A DNA stretch of 64,000 bases from Actinomycetota bacterium (GCA_005885555.1 VAWN01000029.1:29538-93537); one strand, 5' to 3'. Numbered from the stretch's first letter, positions 34,041 through 43,324 are shown. Notes: generated by a model not told the origin, from the letters alone. Translations and numbers: made by a program.

Positions 34041-36335
34041 ATGACCGACCCGACCGCCGATTTCTTCCGGGAGCTGGGTACCCGTGGCCGTGAGCCGCTG
34101 CTGAAGAGCACCACGGCGACCATTCGCTTCGACATCACCCAGGGCAGGCGGACCGAGCGGTGGTGCCTGCAGATCAACAAGGGCGCGCTCAACGTCTCGA
34201 CCGACGAGTGCGAAGCGGACTGCGTGATCGGCGCGGCCCGGCCGCTGTTCGACGGCATCGCCACCGGCGACCACGAAGGAAGGAGCGCGATCGTCATGAC
34301 CGACGACATGGTGCGGATCCTGGACGGCAACACGTTCGTGGTCAGCGACAGCCGCGGTGACATCGAGGCGTCACCGACCGACCCGACCGGACTGTTCGCC
34401 TACGACACCAGGTTCCTGTCCAGCTGGGTACTGACCGTGGACGGCAACCGGCTCACCGCGCTGTCAACCGACGACCTGCAGTACTACGAGAGCCGGTTCT
34501 TCCTGGTACCCGGTACCGGAACGGTGTATGTCGACGCGAAGCTCTCGGTGATCCGCCAGCGCGTGGTGGGGGAGGGGTTCCGGGAACGGCTGACCATCCT
34601 CAACCACGACGACAAGCCCGTCGACCTCAACGTGCGGATCTCGGCGGCGAGCGACTTCGCCGACCTGTTCGAGGTCAAGGACGCGCTGGAGAAGAAGGGC
34701 AAATACTACACCCGTGCCGAGTCCGACCGGCTGCTGCTGGGCTACGAGCGGCAGACGTTCCACCGGGAGACCGAAATCACCACCAGCGAACCGGCGCGCA
34801 TCACCGAGCACGGGCTCACCTTCGCGGTACACGTCGAGCCGCATGCCGAGTGGAGCACCGACCTGCGGGTCACGCCCGCGGTGCTGTGGCCGGACGGGCG
34901 GCGCACGGTGCTCAGTTCGCGCAGCGGCCGCAAGCCCGAGGCGATGGACAAGGACCTGCACGCGTGGCTGGCCGCCGCGCCGAAGCTGGAGTGCGACCGG
35001 GACCAGCTCAAGCTGACCTACCGGCGCAGCCTCGTTGACCTCGCCGCGCTGCGGTTCTCCCCGCTGATCGCCGCCCGGCACAGCCTGCCCGCGGCCGGGC
35101 TGCCGTGGTTCATGACGATGTTCGGCCGGGACAGCATCTTCACCAGCCTGCAGGCGCTGCCGTTCGTACCCGACCTCGCCGCGACCACGCTGAAGGTGCT
35201 CGGTCGCTGGCAGGGTACCCGCGTCGACGACTTCCGCGACGAGGACCCCGGCCGCATCCTGCACGAGATGCGCTACGGCGAGCTGAGCGCCTTCGAGGAA
35301 CGGCCGCACACGCCGTACTACGGCACCGCCGACGCGACACCGCTGTACGTCGTGCTGCTCGACGAGTACGAGCGGTGGACCGGCGACCGCACCCTGGTCC
35401 GCGCGCTGGAACTGGAGGCGCGGCTGGCGCTGGAGTGGATCGACCGGTACGCCGACCTGATGGGCAACGGCTACATCTCCTACCGGCGGCGCAACGAGAA
35501 GACCGGCCTGGAGAACCAGTGCTGGAAGGACTCGTGGGACTCCATCTCGTACCACGACGGCCGGCTGCCCGGCTTCCCGCGCGCAACCGCCGAACTGCAG
35601 GGCTACGCCTACGACGCGAAGCTGCGCGGTGCGCGCCTGGCCCGGCTGGCGTGGAACGACCCGGCCTACGCCGACCGGTTGGAGGCGCAGGCCGCCGACC
35701 TCAAGCGCCGGTTCAACCACGACTTCTGGGTCGAGGACGGCAAGTACTACGCGCTCGCGCTGGACGCCGACGGCGCGCAGGTCGACGCGCTGGCCTCCAA
35801 CATCGGGCACCTGCTGTGGAGCGGCATCGTCGACAAGTCCCGGGCCAAGGCGCTGGCCGCACACCTGGTCGGTCCGCGGCTGTTCTCCGGCTGGGGGGTC
35901 CGCACGCTCGCGGAGGGCGAGGGACGGTACAACCCGATCGGGTACCACGTCGGCACGGTGTGGCCGTTCGACAACTCGTTCGTCGCGTGGGGGCTGCGCC
36001 GGTACGGCTTCAAGGAGGAGGCCGCCCGGGTGGCCGCCGGCATCCTCGACGCGGCCGAGTTCTTCCAGGGCCGGCTGCCGGAGGCGTTCGGCGGGTACCA
36101 CCGGTCGGTGACCCGCTACCCCGTCCAGTACCCGACGGCGTGCAGCCCGCAGGCGTGGTCGACCGGTGCGCCGTTGCTGTTGCTGCGCACCATGCTCGGC
36201 CTCGAACCGCTCGGCGAGCACCTGGTCGTGGACCCCGCGCTGCCGGCCGGGATCGGAAGGCTGGAGCTGCTGGACATCCCCGGCCGCTGGGGTCGCATCG
36301 ACGCGTTCGGCCGGGGCCGGGTCAAGGTCGGATAG
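34041..36335 (+). CDS. Amylo-alpha-1,6-glucosidase-type glycogen debranching enzyme fused to a truncated SCP2 domain
   Basis: 764 residues. Residues 1-80 match the first two thirds of an SCP2/sterol-carrier domain (RFDITQGRRTERWCLQINKGALNV, EADCVIGAARPLFDGIATGD). Homology then switches to the normal start of a bacterial debranching enzyme (MVRILDGNTFVVSDSRGDIEASPTDPTGLF), followed by the GDE_N_bis beta domain and an (alpha/alpha)6 GH15/GH63-like catalytic domain with WFMTMFGRDSIFTS, CWKDSWDSI, GYHVGTVWPFDNS. A ribosome site (GGAAGGAG, 34277-34284) and ATG at 34296 remain inside, so the enzyme may also be made alone. The start at 34041 has GGAGGAGGGG. It probably arose by deletion fusing two neighbouring genes. 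Confidence 0.85.
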   Translation: MTDPTADFFRELGTRGREPLLKSTTATIRFDITQGRRTERWCLQINKGALNVSTDECEADCVIGAARPLFDGIATGDHEGRSAIVMTDDMVRILDGNTFVVSDSRGDIEASPTDPTGLFAYDTRFLSSWVLTVDGNRLTALSTDDLQYYESRFFLVPGTGTVYVDAKLSVIRQRVVGEGFRERLTILNHDDKPVDLNVRISAASDFADLFEVKDALEKKGKYYTRAESDRLLLGYERQTFHRETEITTSEPARITEHGLTFAVHVEPHAEWSTDLRVTPAVLWPDGRRTVLSSRSGRKPEAMDKDLHAWLAAAPKLECDRDQLKLTYRRSLVDLAALRFSPLIAARHSLPAAGLPWFMTMFGRDSIFTSLQALPFVPDLAATTLKVLGRWQGTRVDDFRDEDPGRILHEMRYGELSAFEERPHTPYYGTADATPLYVVLLDEYERWTGDRTLVRALELEARLALEWIDRYADLMGNGYISYRRRNEKTGLENQCWKDSWDSISYHDGRLPGFPRATAELQGYAYDAKLRGARLARLAWNDPAYADRLEAQAADLKRRFNHDFWVEDGKYYALALDADGAQVDALASNIGHLLWSGIVDKSRAKALAAHLVGPRLFSGWGVRTLAEGEGRYNPIGYHVGTVWPFDNSFVAWGLRRYGFKEEAARVAAGILDAAEFFQGRLPEAFGGYHRSVTRYPVQYPTACSPQAWSTGAPLLLLRTMLGLEPLGEHLVVDPALPAGIGRLELLDIPGRWGRIDAFGRGRVKVG

Positions 36336-36365
36336 GACGCGGGTACCCGCGCCGCGGCCGGCCGG

Positions 36366-36815
36366 TCAGCCGACCGCGGCGTGGTGACCCGTGCCGGAGC
36401 GGTCGCCGTACGGCTCGGGTGCCGTGGCCGCCGACCAGCGGGCGGTGAGCGCGAACAGGATCACCGTGTCCAGCGCGATCATCAGCAGCGACCACACCGG
36501 GTACGCGCCGATCGAGCCGATCTGCGAGATGAAGTGCAGGCCGACGACCACGATCGCGGTGACGCGTGCCCAGGTGCGCATGGTGAACAGGCCGAGGCCG
36601 GTGAGGATCAGTACCGCGCCGAAGATGAGCAGTGTCCACGCCCATCCGGTGCGGTCCACCACGACGAGCCTGTCCTGGATGAGCACGAGCACCTTGTCGT
36701 TGATCAGCCCGACGATGCCTTCGATGACGTTGAAGGTACCGAGGATCAGGAGCATCGCCGCGGCGAAGACGACCCAGCCGGCCCAGGCGGACGAGTAGCT
36801 ACGGGTACTGGCCAT
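36366..36815 (-). CDS. DUF7144-like four-helix membrane protein
   Basis: 149 residues with four hydrophobic helices (AWAGWVVFAAAMLLILG, WTLLIFGAVLILTGLGLF, VTAIVVVGLHFIS, SLLMIALDTVILFALTA) and a short polar tail. The F-N-V-I-E-G segment after helix 1 is typical of a common actinomycete membrane family of unknown function. GGAAGGG precedes the ATG. It is convergent with the debranching gene. Confidence 0.75.
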   Translation of the reverse strand: MASTRSYSSAWAGWVVFAAAMLLILGTFNVIEGIVGLINDKVLVLIQDRLVVVDRTGWAWTLLIFGAVLILTGLGLFTMRTWARVTAIVVVGLHFISQIGSIGAYPVWSLLMIALDTVILFALTARWSAATAPEPYGDRSGTGHHAAVG

Positions 36816-36910
36816 CGGTGTATCCCTTCCCGGTGAGTTGATCCAGGCCGGTTCACCCCGGTGGGGTGACCCGGTGGTGCCGGCGCGGCCAGACGATGTG
36901 GACACGGAAA

Positions 36911-37126
36911 CTAGTCGCGGTCGGCCGGCCGGAGTTGGGCCACGGTGATGCCGATGACGTATGCGCGGTCGAAGATCGCCTGCAGCGTCGCGGGATCGGC
37001 GTGCAGTCCGCGCAGGGTGATCTGGGCCGGCAGCCCGGCGAGGCCGTACTCGGTCACGAGGTCCAGCAGCGCCGCGTCCAGGTGACCGAGGAAGGTGACG
37101 TCAAAAGCCGTCGGCAGCGTTTTCAT
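36911..37126 (-). CDS. Small hypothetical protein, 71 residues
   Basis: I do not recognise a named family. The sequence (MKTLPTAFDVTFLGHLDAA, then LPAQITLRGLHADPATLQAIFDRAYVIG) alternates hydrophobic and polar residues like a compact alpha/beta domain and ends DRD. Codon use looks genuine, but there is no clear ribosome site before the ATG at 37126 and the frame is open further upstream. It is divergent from the YihY-like gene with a 66-base gap. Confidence 0.5.
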   Translation of the reverse strand: MKTLPTAFDVTFLGHLDAALLDLVTEYGLAGLPAQITLRGLHADPATLQAIFDRAYVIGITVAQLRPADRD

Positions 37127-37192
37127 GACGCGATGGTGCCGGGCCGGCGCGCGGACCGTCGTCACCCCGCCGGGATGAACCGGGGAGGGCCG

Positions 37193-38035
37193 ATGCGCGA
37201 TCGTCTGGAAGGCTGGATCCGGTGGGGCGTCGGTACCCTGCCGGGGCGCTGCGTGCGCCGCTTCCTGCGCATCGAAGGGACCTACCGCAGCCTGGTCATC
37301 GCCGGACAGGCATTCACCAGCCTGATACCGCTGTTGATCATCGTGGCGACCGCCGCGGGGGCCGGCGGCGACCGTTCCCTCGGCGAGCGGCTGGTCGTCC
37401 GGTTCCACCTGACCGGCCAGAGCGCGGACGCGATGCGCACCCTGTTCGCCCAGCCTCCCGGCACCCGCGGACCCATGGCGCTGGTCGGTCTGGTGGTGCT
37501 CGTCTCCGCCCTGTTCAGCCTCACCGGGGTACTGCAACGCACCTACGAGGCCGCCTGGGAACTGCCCAAGCGCGGCCTGCCCGGCACGCTGCAGGGGCTG
37601 ACCGGTACCTCGCTGCTGTTCGTCCAGCTGATCGTGCTGTCGCTGCTCGCGTCGGCGATCTCCGGCAACGCGGCCGCGTCGGTGCTGTCGACGCTGCTGC
37701 GGCTGCTGGTCGCGGTACCCGCCTGGCTGGTCCTGCAGTACCTGCTGCTGAGCCGGCGGGTGCGGCCGCGGGTGCTGCTACCCGGTGCGGTGGTGGCCGG
37801 TGCCGGGCAGATCGTGGTGAGCATGTCCTCGGCGCTGTGGATGCCGCAGGTGGTCAGCACCAACACGGCGCGGTACGGGCTGATCGGGGTCACGCTCGCA
37901 CTGGTCACCTGGCTGATCGTGCTGGCGGCCGCGGTGGTCGCGGGTGCGGTGGTGTCGGCCGAGCTGGGCAGCCTCAGCGGTCGTCGAGCTCGGTCACCGG
38001 TAGCAGCTTCAGTTCCCGGGCGCGCCGCGCGGTAG
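37193..38035 (+). CDS. YihY/BrkB-like inner membrane protein
   Basis: 280 residues with about six membrane helices. It matches the YihY/YhjD/BrkB family: an N-terminal amphipathic part (RCVRRFLRIEGTYRSLVIAGQAFTSLIPLLI region, bases 37250-37340) and later VTLALVTWLIVLAAAVVAGA. Once misnamed ribonuclease BN, the family is of uncertain transport function. ATG 37193 has GGGGAGGG 9 bases upstream. Its last 62 bases overlap the 3' end of the convergent LAL gene. Confidence 0.8.
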   Translation: MRDRLEGWIRWGVGTLPGRCVRRFLRIEGTYRSLVIAGQAFTSLIPLLIIVATAAGAGGDRSLGERLVVRFHLTGQSADAMRTLFAQPPGTRGPMALVGLVVLVSALFSLTGVLQRTYEAAWELPKRGLPGTLQGLTGTSLLFVQLIVLSLLASAISGNAAASVLSTLLRLLVAVPAWLVLQYLLLSRRVRPRVLLPGAVVAGAGQIVVSMSSALWMPQVVSTNTARYGLIGVTLALVTWLIVLAAAVVAGAVVSAELGSLSGRRARSPVAASVPGRAAR

Positions 38036-40691
38036 CGCTGCGGCCGGAGGTGCCGAGCTTGCGGTAGATGCTCTTCAGGTGCGTCTTGACGGTGTTAACC
38101 GACAGGTACAGCGCGTTGGCGATGTCCTCTGTGGACAGTGCCTGGGCGAGGCGGCCGAGCACCTCGACCTCGCGTTCGGTGAGCGGCTCGACGACCGGCG
38201 CGCCACCGGCGTCCGGCGGCGGACCGCTCTTCTCGCCGGACAGCCAACCGTGCTGGGCGGCCAGGTCCGGGTACTGCCGCAGCACCTGCCGTACCCACGC
38301 GCCGGCCTCCACGAACGGGCGCCGCAGCTGGTCCTGCCGGCCGTGATCGAGCGCCTCCCGGACCGCCTGTGCCGCCCCGGCGACGTTGCCTTCGGCGAAC
38401 GCGAGCCGGCCCAGCGTCAGCGCGGCGTACACCATCGTGCCGGATCGGGCGTGCCGCTTCGGTACGGTCGCGAGGATGCTGCGGGCCTCCTTCGGATCGC
38501 CCTCCGCGAGCCGGATGCGGCCGAGCGCCAGCGCGCGCTCCGCGTTGTCGGAGACCGACTCCAGGCAGCGCCGGGCCGCCACCGTGTCGCCGAGGATCAG
38601 GTTCGCGCCAAGCGCCGTCATCTCGATGATGTCCGCGACGTCCCGGTACACCCGCCAGAGCCCGGCCCCGGCACGGGCGGCTTCCACGGCGGCCAGCGCG
38701 CGCCGGCCGTCCAGCCGTGCGCACGCCACGTGTGCCCGCAGCAGCGCGACGGCGGTCGCGGTCGGCGGGTCGTGCCGCGAGCCGGCCGCCGCGATGACCC
38801 GGGAGAGGTGCTCGCGGACCGCCGGCAGATCGTTCCACAGCAAGGAGATCCCGGCCAGCGCGGCGTTCGCCGCGCCGGTGCGCACGGCCGGCCCCAGGCC
38901 GGCCCGGTCGGCCACCGCGAGCGACGCACGGGCATACCTGGCCGCCCGCTGGAGCCTGCCGTCGTACACGTCCAGCAGCGACAGGTGGGCCAGCGCGTCG
39001 TGGATGGCGTACTCGGTACCCGGTCCGGTCGCCGTGGCCGCCCGGCCGAGGGTTGCCCGCGCCGCCTGGTACCGGCCGGCCCAGAACTGCGCGACGCCGA
39101 CGTTCGCCAGCACCAGCGCACGGTTGCCGGCCTCGTCGTCGGGATCCGGCGCGGATCGCAGCTGCCACAAGGCTTCCACCTCCGCGGCGGCCGCCTCGGC
39201 GGTCTCCACGTTGCCGGTCAGCCGGGCGAGCACCACCCGTACCGTCCAGATGTCCACCTGCATCGGTATCGACCGCTCGTCCAGTCGCTGCCCGGCATAG
39301 CGCGCGGCCTCGTTCACGGCGGCGCGCGCGACCTCGGTGTCGAACCGCGCCAGGGCCAGCACGGCACGCAGCAGCGCGGCGGAGAAACCGGTCTGGTGGC
39401 GCGGAAGGCCGCAGAGCAGAGCGCGCAACGGCTCCGCGTCGGGCGCGGTCAGCAGCCGTACCACGCCGAGCCGGGTCGCCGCCAAGGTCGCCGCATAGTC
39501 CCAGTCGCCGATCCGGACCGCATGCCGCAACGCCTGCGGTACCTCGTTCTGCTCGGCGTACCAGTGCGCCGCCTCAGCGTGCAGTCGCTGGACCAGGTGC
39601 GGCTGCCGGGTGTGCAGTTCCTCGCGCAGCACCTCCCGCAACGGGTCGGCACATCGAAAGCGGGCCTCGTCGACCGGTCGCACGAAAGCGTTGGCGCGCA
39701 CCAGGTCCTGGAAGATTCCGCGGGCGTCCAGCCGGCCGGTCAGCCGGTCGGCGAGGTCCGGGTGTACCGTCTCGGCGATGCTCGTGCGCACCAGCAGGTC
39801 CCGTACCCGCGACGGTTGCGGGTCCAGCACCTCGGTGCGCAGGAACTCGGCGATCGCGTGGTTTCCGGCGGCGCTCGGCCGGCGCACCGGTTCGCCGCCG
39901 CCGGGTTCCAGCGCCAGCGCGTGCAGGCACACCCCGGTCATCCAGCCGCCGGTGCTGTCGTGGAGGTGGGCGATGCCGTCGTCGGTCAGGTTCGCCGGAT
40001 AGCTCCGCAGGATCTTGACCGCCTCCTCCCGGGTCAGCGCCAGGTCGTCCGCGTCGATCTCGGTGAGCTCGCCGCTCAACTGGTAGCGCTGCAAGGGAAT
40101 CAGGCGTGCGCTGCGGCCGACGACGATCAGCCGCAGCCCCGGCGTCGAGTACCGGACGAGCATGTCCAGATCGGCGGCGATGGACCGGTTGCTGATCTGC
40201 TCGGCGCCGTCGAGGACGAGCACGATCGGCTGGGCGCGCTCGGCCAGTGCGGTCGCCAGCCGGGTCAGCGTGGACCGGTCGACGAGATCGGGCCGGGTCG
40301 GGGCGGGCACGTCCGGGGCGAGGCGGGATGCGTTGCGGCGCAACGCATGCAGGATGTAGGTCCAGAACATGCCGGGCGCGTTGTCCTCGCCGTCGAGGGT
40401 CAGCCAGGCCACCGGTCCGGGCGCCTGCCCGGCGCGTACCCAGCCGGCGGTCAGTGCGGTCTTCCCGGATCCCGCCGGTCCGTGGATCGCGGTGACGCCC
40501 CGTTTCGTGGCACCGGTCAGCAGTTCGAAGAGCCGGTTGCGGGACAGGTAGGCCGGAGGTACCGGGGGGATCGACAGTTTCGCCGACAGAAGCGGGTCGC
40601 CGTTCGGGCCGTGCGGGGTACCGTAGGTCGGCGATCTTCCGTCGCCCGGAGCGGGGTCGATCAGCGACCTGGCGGCAAACGGGTGGTTCAT
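37974..40691 (-). CDS. MalT-type LuxR regulator with ATPase and helical repeats
   Basis: 905 residues. The N-terminal segment (LLSAKLSIPPVPPAYLSRNRLFELL) is characteristic of the MalT branch and is followed by Walker A IHGPAGSGKTAL (about residues 69-80), PVAWLTLDGEDNAPGMFWTYILHAL, Walker B IVLVLDGAEQISN, a long TPR-like region and a C-terminal LuxR HTH (LTEREVEVLGRLAQALSTEDIA to VNTVKTHLKSIYRKLG). MalT-type proteins respond to small ligands such as maltotriose. ATG 40691 has AGGAGG. A striking palindrome lies upstream at 40830-40855. Confidence 0.9.
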   Translation of the reverse strand: MNHPFAARSLIDPAPGDGRSPTYGTPHGPNGDPLLSAKLSIPPVPPAYLSRNRLFELLTGATKRGVTAIHGPAGSGKTALTAGWVRAGQAPGPVAWLTLDGEDNAPGMFWTYILHALRRNASRLAPDVPAPTRPDLVDRSTLTRLATALAERAQPIVLVLDGAEQISNRSIAADLDMLVRYSTPGLRLIVVGRSARLIPLQRYQLSGELTEIDADDLALTREEAVKILRSYPANLTDDGIAHLHDSTGGWMTGVCLHALALEPGGGEPVRRPSAAGNHAIAEFLRTEVLDPQPSRVRDLLVRTSIAETVHPDLADRLTGRLDARGIFQDLVRANAFVRPVDEARFRCADPLREVLREELHTRQPHLVQRLHAEAAHWYAEQNEVPQALRHAVRIGDWDYAATLAATRLGVVRLLTAPDAEPLRALLCGLPRHQTGFSAALLRAVLALARFDTEVARAAVNEAARYAGQRLDERSIPMQVDIWTVRVVLARLTGNVETAEAAAAEVEALWQLRSAPDPDDEAGNRALVLANVGVAQFWAGRYQAARATLGRAATATGPGTEYAIHDALAHLSLLDVYDGRLQRAARYARASLAVADRAGLGPAVRTGAANAALAGISLLWNDLPAVREHLSRVIAAAGSRHDPPTATAVALLRAHVACARLDGRRALAAVEAARAGAGLWRVYRDVADIIEMTALGANLILGDTVAARRCLESVSDNAERALALGRIRLAEGDPKEARSILATVPKRHARSGTMVYAALTLGRLAFAEGNVAGAAQAVREALDHGRQDQLRRPFVEAGAWVRQVLRQYPDLAAQHGWLSGEKSGPPPDAGGAPVVEPLTEREVEVLGRLAQALSTEDIANALYLSVNTVKTHLKSIYRKLGTSGRSATARRARELKLLPVTELDDR

Positions 40692-41059
40692 CGCGGCCTC
40701 CTGCGTGGCGTCTGGTGGGTGTTTCACTCCCTTTCCCGCCCGGGTTCGCCCGCCCCGCAGCGTCATAGAGGCCGTCCCCCGGAGGGGAGCGCCTCGATCT
40801 GTCCAACTATTCATAGAGACTTTGTCCCTTTCATGGAACTCTAAGAGTTCATGAATGGCCAGTCACCCCGCGATGACGTGCCAAGACGCGAATACGTGCT
40901 GGTTTGCTGCGTTCTGCCGCCGGTACCAGAATTGGCGTCCACCGGCGGCCCGCTTGCGATTCGCCCGCTGCGGGTGATGCGCCGGGGCCGGTGAACCGTC
41001 AGGGTGATCCGGCGCCGGAGTACCCGTTCCGGCCGCCGCACACCCGGGAGGTCGATCCG
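40692..41059. other. Divergent intergenic region, 368 bases
   Basis: Separates the MalT-type regulator from the AI-2E-type transporter. Bases 40760-40880 are unusually AT-rich for this DNA and contain the long palindrome listed separately. A GGGAGG ribosome site for the transporter is at 41045-41050. I see no gene in it. Confidence 0.6.
40830..40855. promoter_or_regulatory. Long operator-like palindrome
   Basis: TTCATGGAACTCT and AGAGTTCATGAA flank a single A: a near-perfect inverted repeat of 26 bases with one extra G in the left arm; the core GAACTCT-A-AGAGTTC is perfect. It sits in AT-rich DNA 139 bases before the MalT-type start and 205 before the transporter start, as expected of a regulator binding site. 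Confidence 0.6.
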
Positions 41060-42136
41060 GTGAGCCAGACGACCACGCGCCGGCGGGTCTTCGCCGTCTC
41101 CGCGGCCCGCAGCCGGCTGGCACCCCGGTGGCTGGCCCGGCTCGGCTGGTCCGGCTGGCTGGTCACCGGTACCGTCGTCGGGTTCGTCGCCACCGTCGTG
41201 GCCGCGAGCATCGCGCTGCCCGTGCTGGCGCCGCTGATCGTCGCGGTACTGCTCGCCGTGGTACTGGCGCCGGTCGTTTCGTGGCTGTGCCGGCACCGGA
41301 TGGGGCGTGGCTGGGCCGCCGCCATCGCCGCGCTCGTGCCGCTCGCGGTCGTCGTGGCGCTGACCTTCGTGGCACTGCACGCCTTGCGCGGCCAGGGTTC
41401 CGCGTGGGCGGCCACTGCGGGTACCGCCGGCGCCCGGCTGCGCTCGGCCGTCGGCACCGACCCGGTGGCCCCGCTGCTCGACGCGACGCAGCGCCACGAG
41501 TTGCTGCTCGGGCTCGCCGGGTTCGTCGTCAACGGGACGGCGGCGGCGGTCGGCCTGCTGTTCTGGGGGCTGGTGACCCTCTACATCCTGTTCTTCCTGC
41601 TGAAGGACGGACCGCGGTTCGTCGACGGGTTGGCCGCGCGGCTGCCGGTACCCCTCGGCACCGCCCGGGAACTGTTGACCGACGCGGGTTTCCGGCTGCG
41701 CCGGTACCTCGTCGGCACCACCGTCGTGGCGGCCGTCGACGCGGTGGTCATCACGCTCGCGGCCGCGCTGTTGCGGCTACCGCTGCTGCTCGTCATCGCC
41801 CTGGTCACGTTCGCCACCGCGTACGTGCCCTACCTCGGCGCCTGGCTGTCGGGCATCTTCGTGGTCGTCATCGCGCTCGGCTCGGGCGGCGTGGAGACCG
41901 CGATCTGGATGCTGGTGATCGTCCTCATCACCCAGAACCTTCTGGAGGCGGTGCTGCGGCCGCTCGCCTTCGGTGCAGCGCTCGACCTGCACCCGCTGAC
42001 GATCCTCGCGGCGACCGTGGTCGGCGCGCTGGTCGGCGGCGTGGTGGGGGTGTTCGTCGGGCCACCGCTCGCGGCGATCGCGGTCTCCTGGCGGCGCACC
42101 CTGCGGTCTGACGGCCGCGCGGAGGCGCCGGGATGA
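41060..42136 (+). CDS. AI-2E family transporter
   Basis: 358 residues with the layout of the AI-2E (TqsA/YdbI/PerM) family: two N-terminal helices (TGTVVGFVATVVAASIALPVLAPLIVAVLLAVV region, bases about 41166-41265), a soluble stretch, then FFLLKDGPRFVDGLAARLP and the C-terminal helices with ATAYVPYLGAWLSGIFVVVIAL and ILAATVVGALVGGVVGVFVGPPLAAI. Members export small signals or Na+/H+; the substrate is not predictable. GTG 41060 has GGGAGG 9 bases before it. Its stop overlaps the K+ channel start (ATGA). Confidence 0.85.
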   Translation: MSQTTTRRRVFAVSAARSRLAPRWLARLGWSGWLVTGTVVGFVATVVAASIALPVLAPLIVAVLLAVVLAPVVSWLCRHRMGRGWAAAIAALVPLAVVVALTFVALHALRGQGSAWAATAGTAGARLRSAVGTDPVAPLLDATQRHELLLGLAGFVVNGTAAAVGLLFWGLVTLYILFFLLKDGPRFVDGLAARLPVPLGTARELLTDAGFRLRRYLVGTTVVAAVDAVVITLAAALLRLPLLLVIALVTFATAYVPYLGAWLSGIFVVVIALGSGGVETAIWMLVIVLITQNLLEAVLRPLAFGAALDLHPLTILAATVVGALVGGVVGVFVGPPLAAIAVSWRRTLRSDGRAEAPG

Positions 42137-42645
42137 GGTCGGCCGTCGCCAAGTTCTGGCGTCCGGTACTGACCGGCGTCCTGGTGATCGGGTTCTTCTA
42201 CGCGGTACCGCTGGAGCCCGGCGTCAGCGGCCCGCAGCTGGTGTTCCGCGTGGTCGTCACGTTCGGCGCCGGCCTGCTGGTCACCTGGCTCATCTTCCGG
42301 CAGCTCGCCCACCAGGTGGCCGACCCGGACGAGGCACCGCTGGCCGGCCTGCTCACCGCGCTCATCTGCGGGGTGGCGTTCTTCGCCCTCGCCGACTACA
42401 TCACCGCGATCTCCGGTCCCAACCAGTTCGCCGATCTGCGGACGAAGACCGACGCGCTGTACTTCGCGCTCGCGACGCTCACCACGGTCGGGTACGGCGA
42501 CGTGCACGCGGTGGGTCAGGTCGCGCGCGTCGTGGTGGTGGTGCAGCTGGTGTTCAACGTGGTGGTCATCACGACCGGCGCGTCGGTGCTGACCCGCCAG
42601 ATGGCCGACCGGGTGCGCCGTCGCCGTACCAACAGCGTCAGGTGA
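42133..42645 (+). CDS. Two-pore-helix potassium channel (Ion_trans_2)
   Basis: 170 residues. Two N-terminal hydrophobic helices precede a pore module: helix ICGVAFFALADYIT, pore with the K+ selectivity filter TTVGYGDV (about residues 119-126), and last helix VVVVVQLVFNVVVITTG. There is no cytoplasmic RCK domain. It should conduct K+. It is translationally coupled to the AI-2E-type transporter, a pairing that suggests shared membrane-potential or osmotic function. Confidence 0.88.
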   Translation: MRSAVAKFWRPVLTGVLVIGFFYAVPLEPGVSGPQLVFRVVVTFGAGLLVTWLIFRQLAHQVADPDEAPLAGLLTALICGVAFFALADYITAISGPNQFADLRTKTDALYFALATLTTVGYGDVHAVGQVARVVVVVQLVFNVVVITTGASVLTRQMADRVRRRRTNSVR

Positions 42646-42709
42646 CGCCGGCGTGGGTGGCGGCCGGCCGGCTCACGTACCGGAACCGGCCGCCCCGCCC
42701 GGGTGGCCC

Positions 42710-43324
42710 TCAGCCGTAGATCTCCACCACCGAGGGGTGGTTACGGTTCACCACGAACTGGCCACGGTTGTTGACCGCGACCGCGGATCCCTCGCCCAGG
42801 TCGGTCAGCTTTCCGTTGGCCCAGCGGAACCCGTGCGGCTGCCCGCCTTCCACGACCTGCCTGTCGCCGACGACGACCGTGTGCTCGTTCAGGCCGTGCG
42901 CCGAGGTGAAGTCGACACCGAGGTTGCCCAGTTCGGTGACGGTACCGTGGCGCAGCAGCAGGGCGTGCGCGACCGCGTTGAGGTCGCGGGTGCCCACCAT
43001 CTGCCCGCGGTTGTTGATGAGATAGGCGTTCTGCACCGCCGGCCCGAGATCGGTCATCCGGCCGTGCTGCCAGAGGAACCCGTGCGCCGGCACGAACTGG
43101 CCGTTGTCGGGGGCCACCGAGGTGGTACCGACGACCTGGCCGCGGTCGTTGATGGCGGCCGCGGCGATGCCGTCGCCCGCGATGGGGTGGATGACATGGC
43201 TGGGCCGCAGGGCGCTGTCGGCCGCCTGCGCGGGGCTGGCCAGCGTCGCGGGCAGGGCGGCGGCCAGCAGGGCCAGCACACCCGCGGCGGCCGACCGGCC
43301 GACCGGCGTTCTCGGTAGGGGCAC
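42710..43324 (-). CDS. Secreted HAF-repeat protein
   Basis: 204 residues with a signal peptide (GRSAAAGVLALLAAALPATLA, cleavage near SPAQA, residue about 34). The mature part has HAF-type repeats, each with an INDRGQVVG or INNRGQMVG turn followed by AFLW/GFLWQHGRMTDLG: at least four degenerate units. These form beta-propeller-like extracellular proteins of unknown role. GTG 43324 follows GGGAGACGAG. The short length suggests a partial propeller. Confidence 0.78.
   Translation of the reverse strand: MPLPRTPVGRSAAAGVLALLAAALPATLASPAQAADSALRPSHVIHPIAGDGIAAAAINDRGQVVGTTSVAPDNGQFVPAHGFLWQHGRMTDLGPAVQNAYLINNRGQMVGTRDLNAVAHALLLRHGTVTELGNLGVDFTSAHGLNEHTVVVGDRQVVEGGQPHGFRWANGKLTDLGEGSAVAVNNRGQFVVNRNHPSVVEIYG

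Noticed and set aside
36338-36351. Perfect 14-base palindrome CGCGGGTACCCGCG after the debranching gene.
   Set aside because: No loop for an RNA hairpin and it contains GGTACC, which is over-used everywhere here; coincidence is likely.
38079-40844. A 921-codon plus-strand frame over the MalT-type regulator.
   Set aside because: It is the complement shadow of a clear regulator and contains no recognisable domain.
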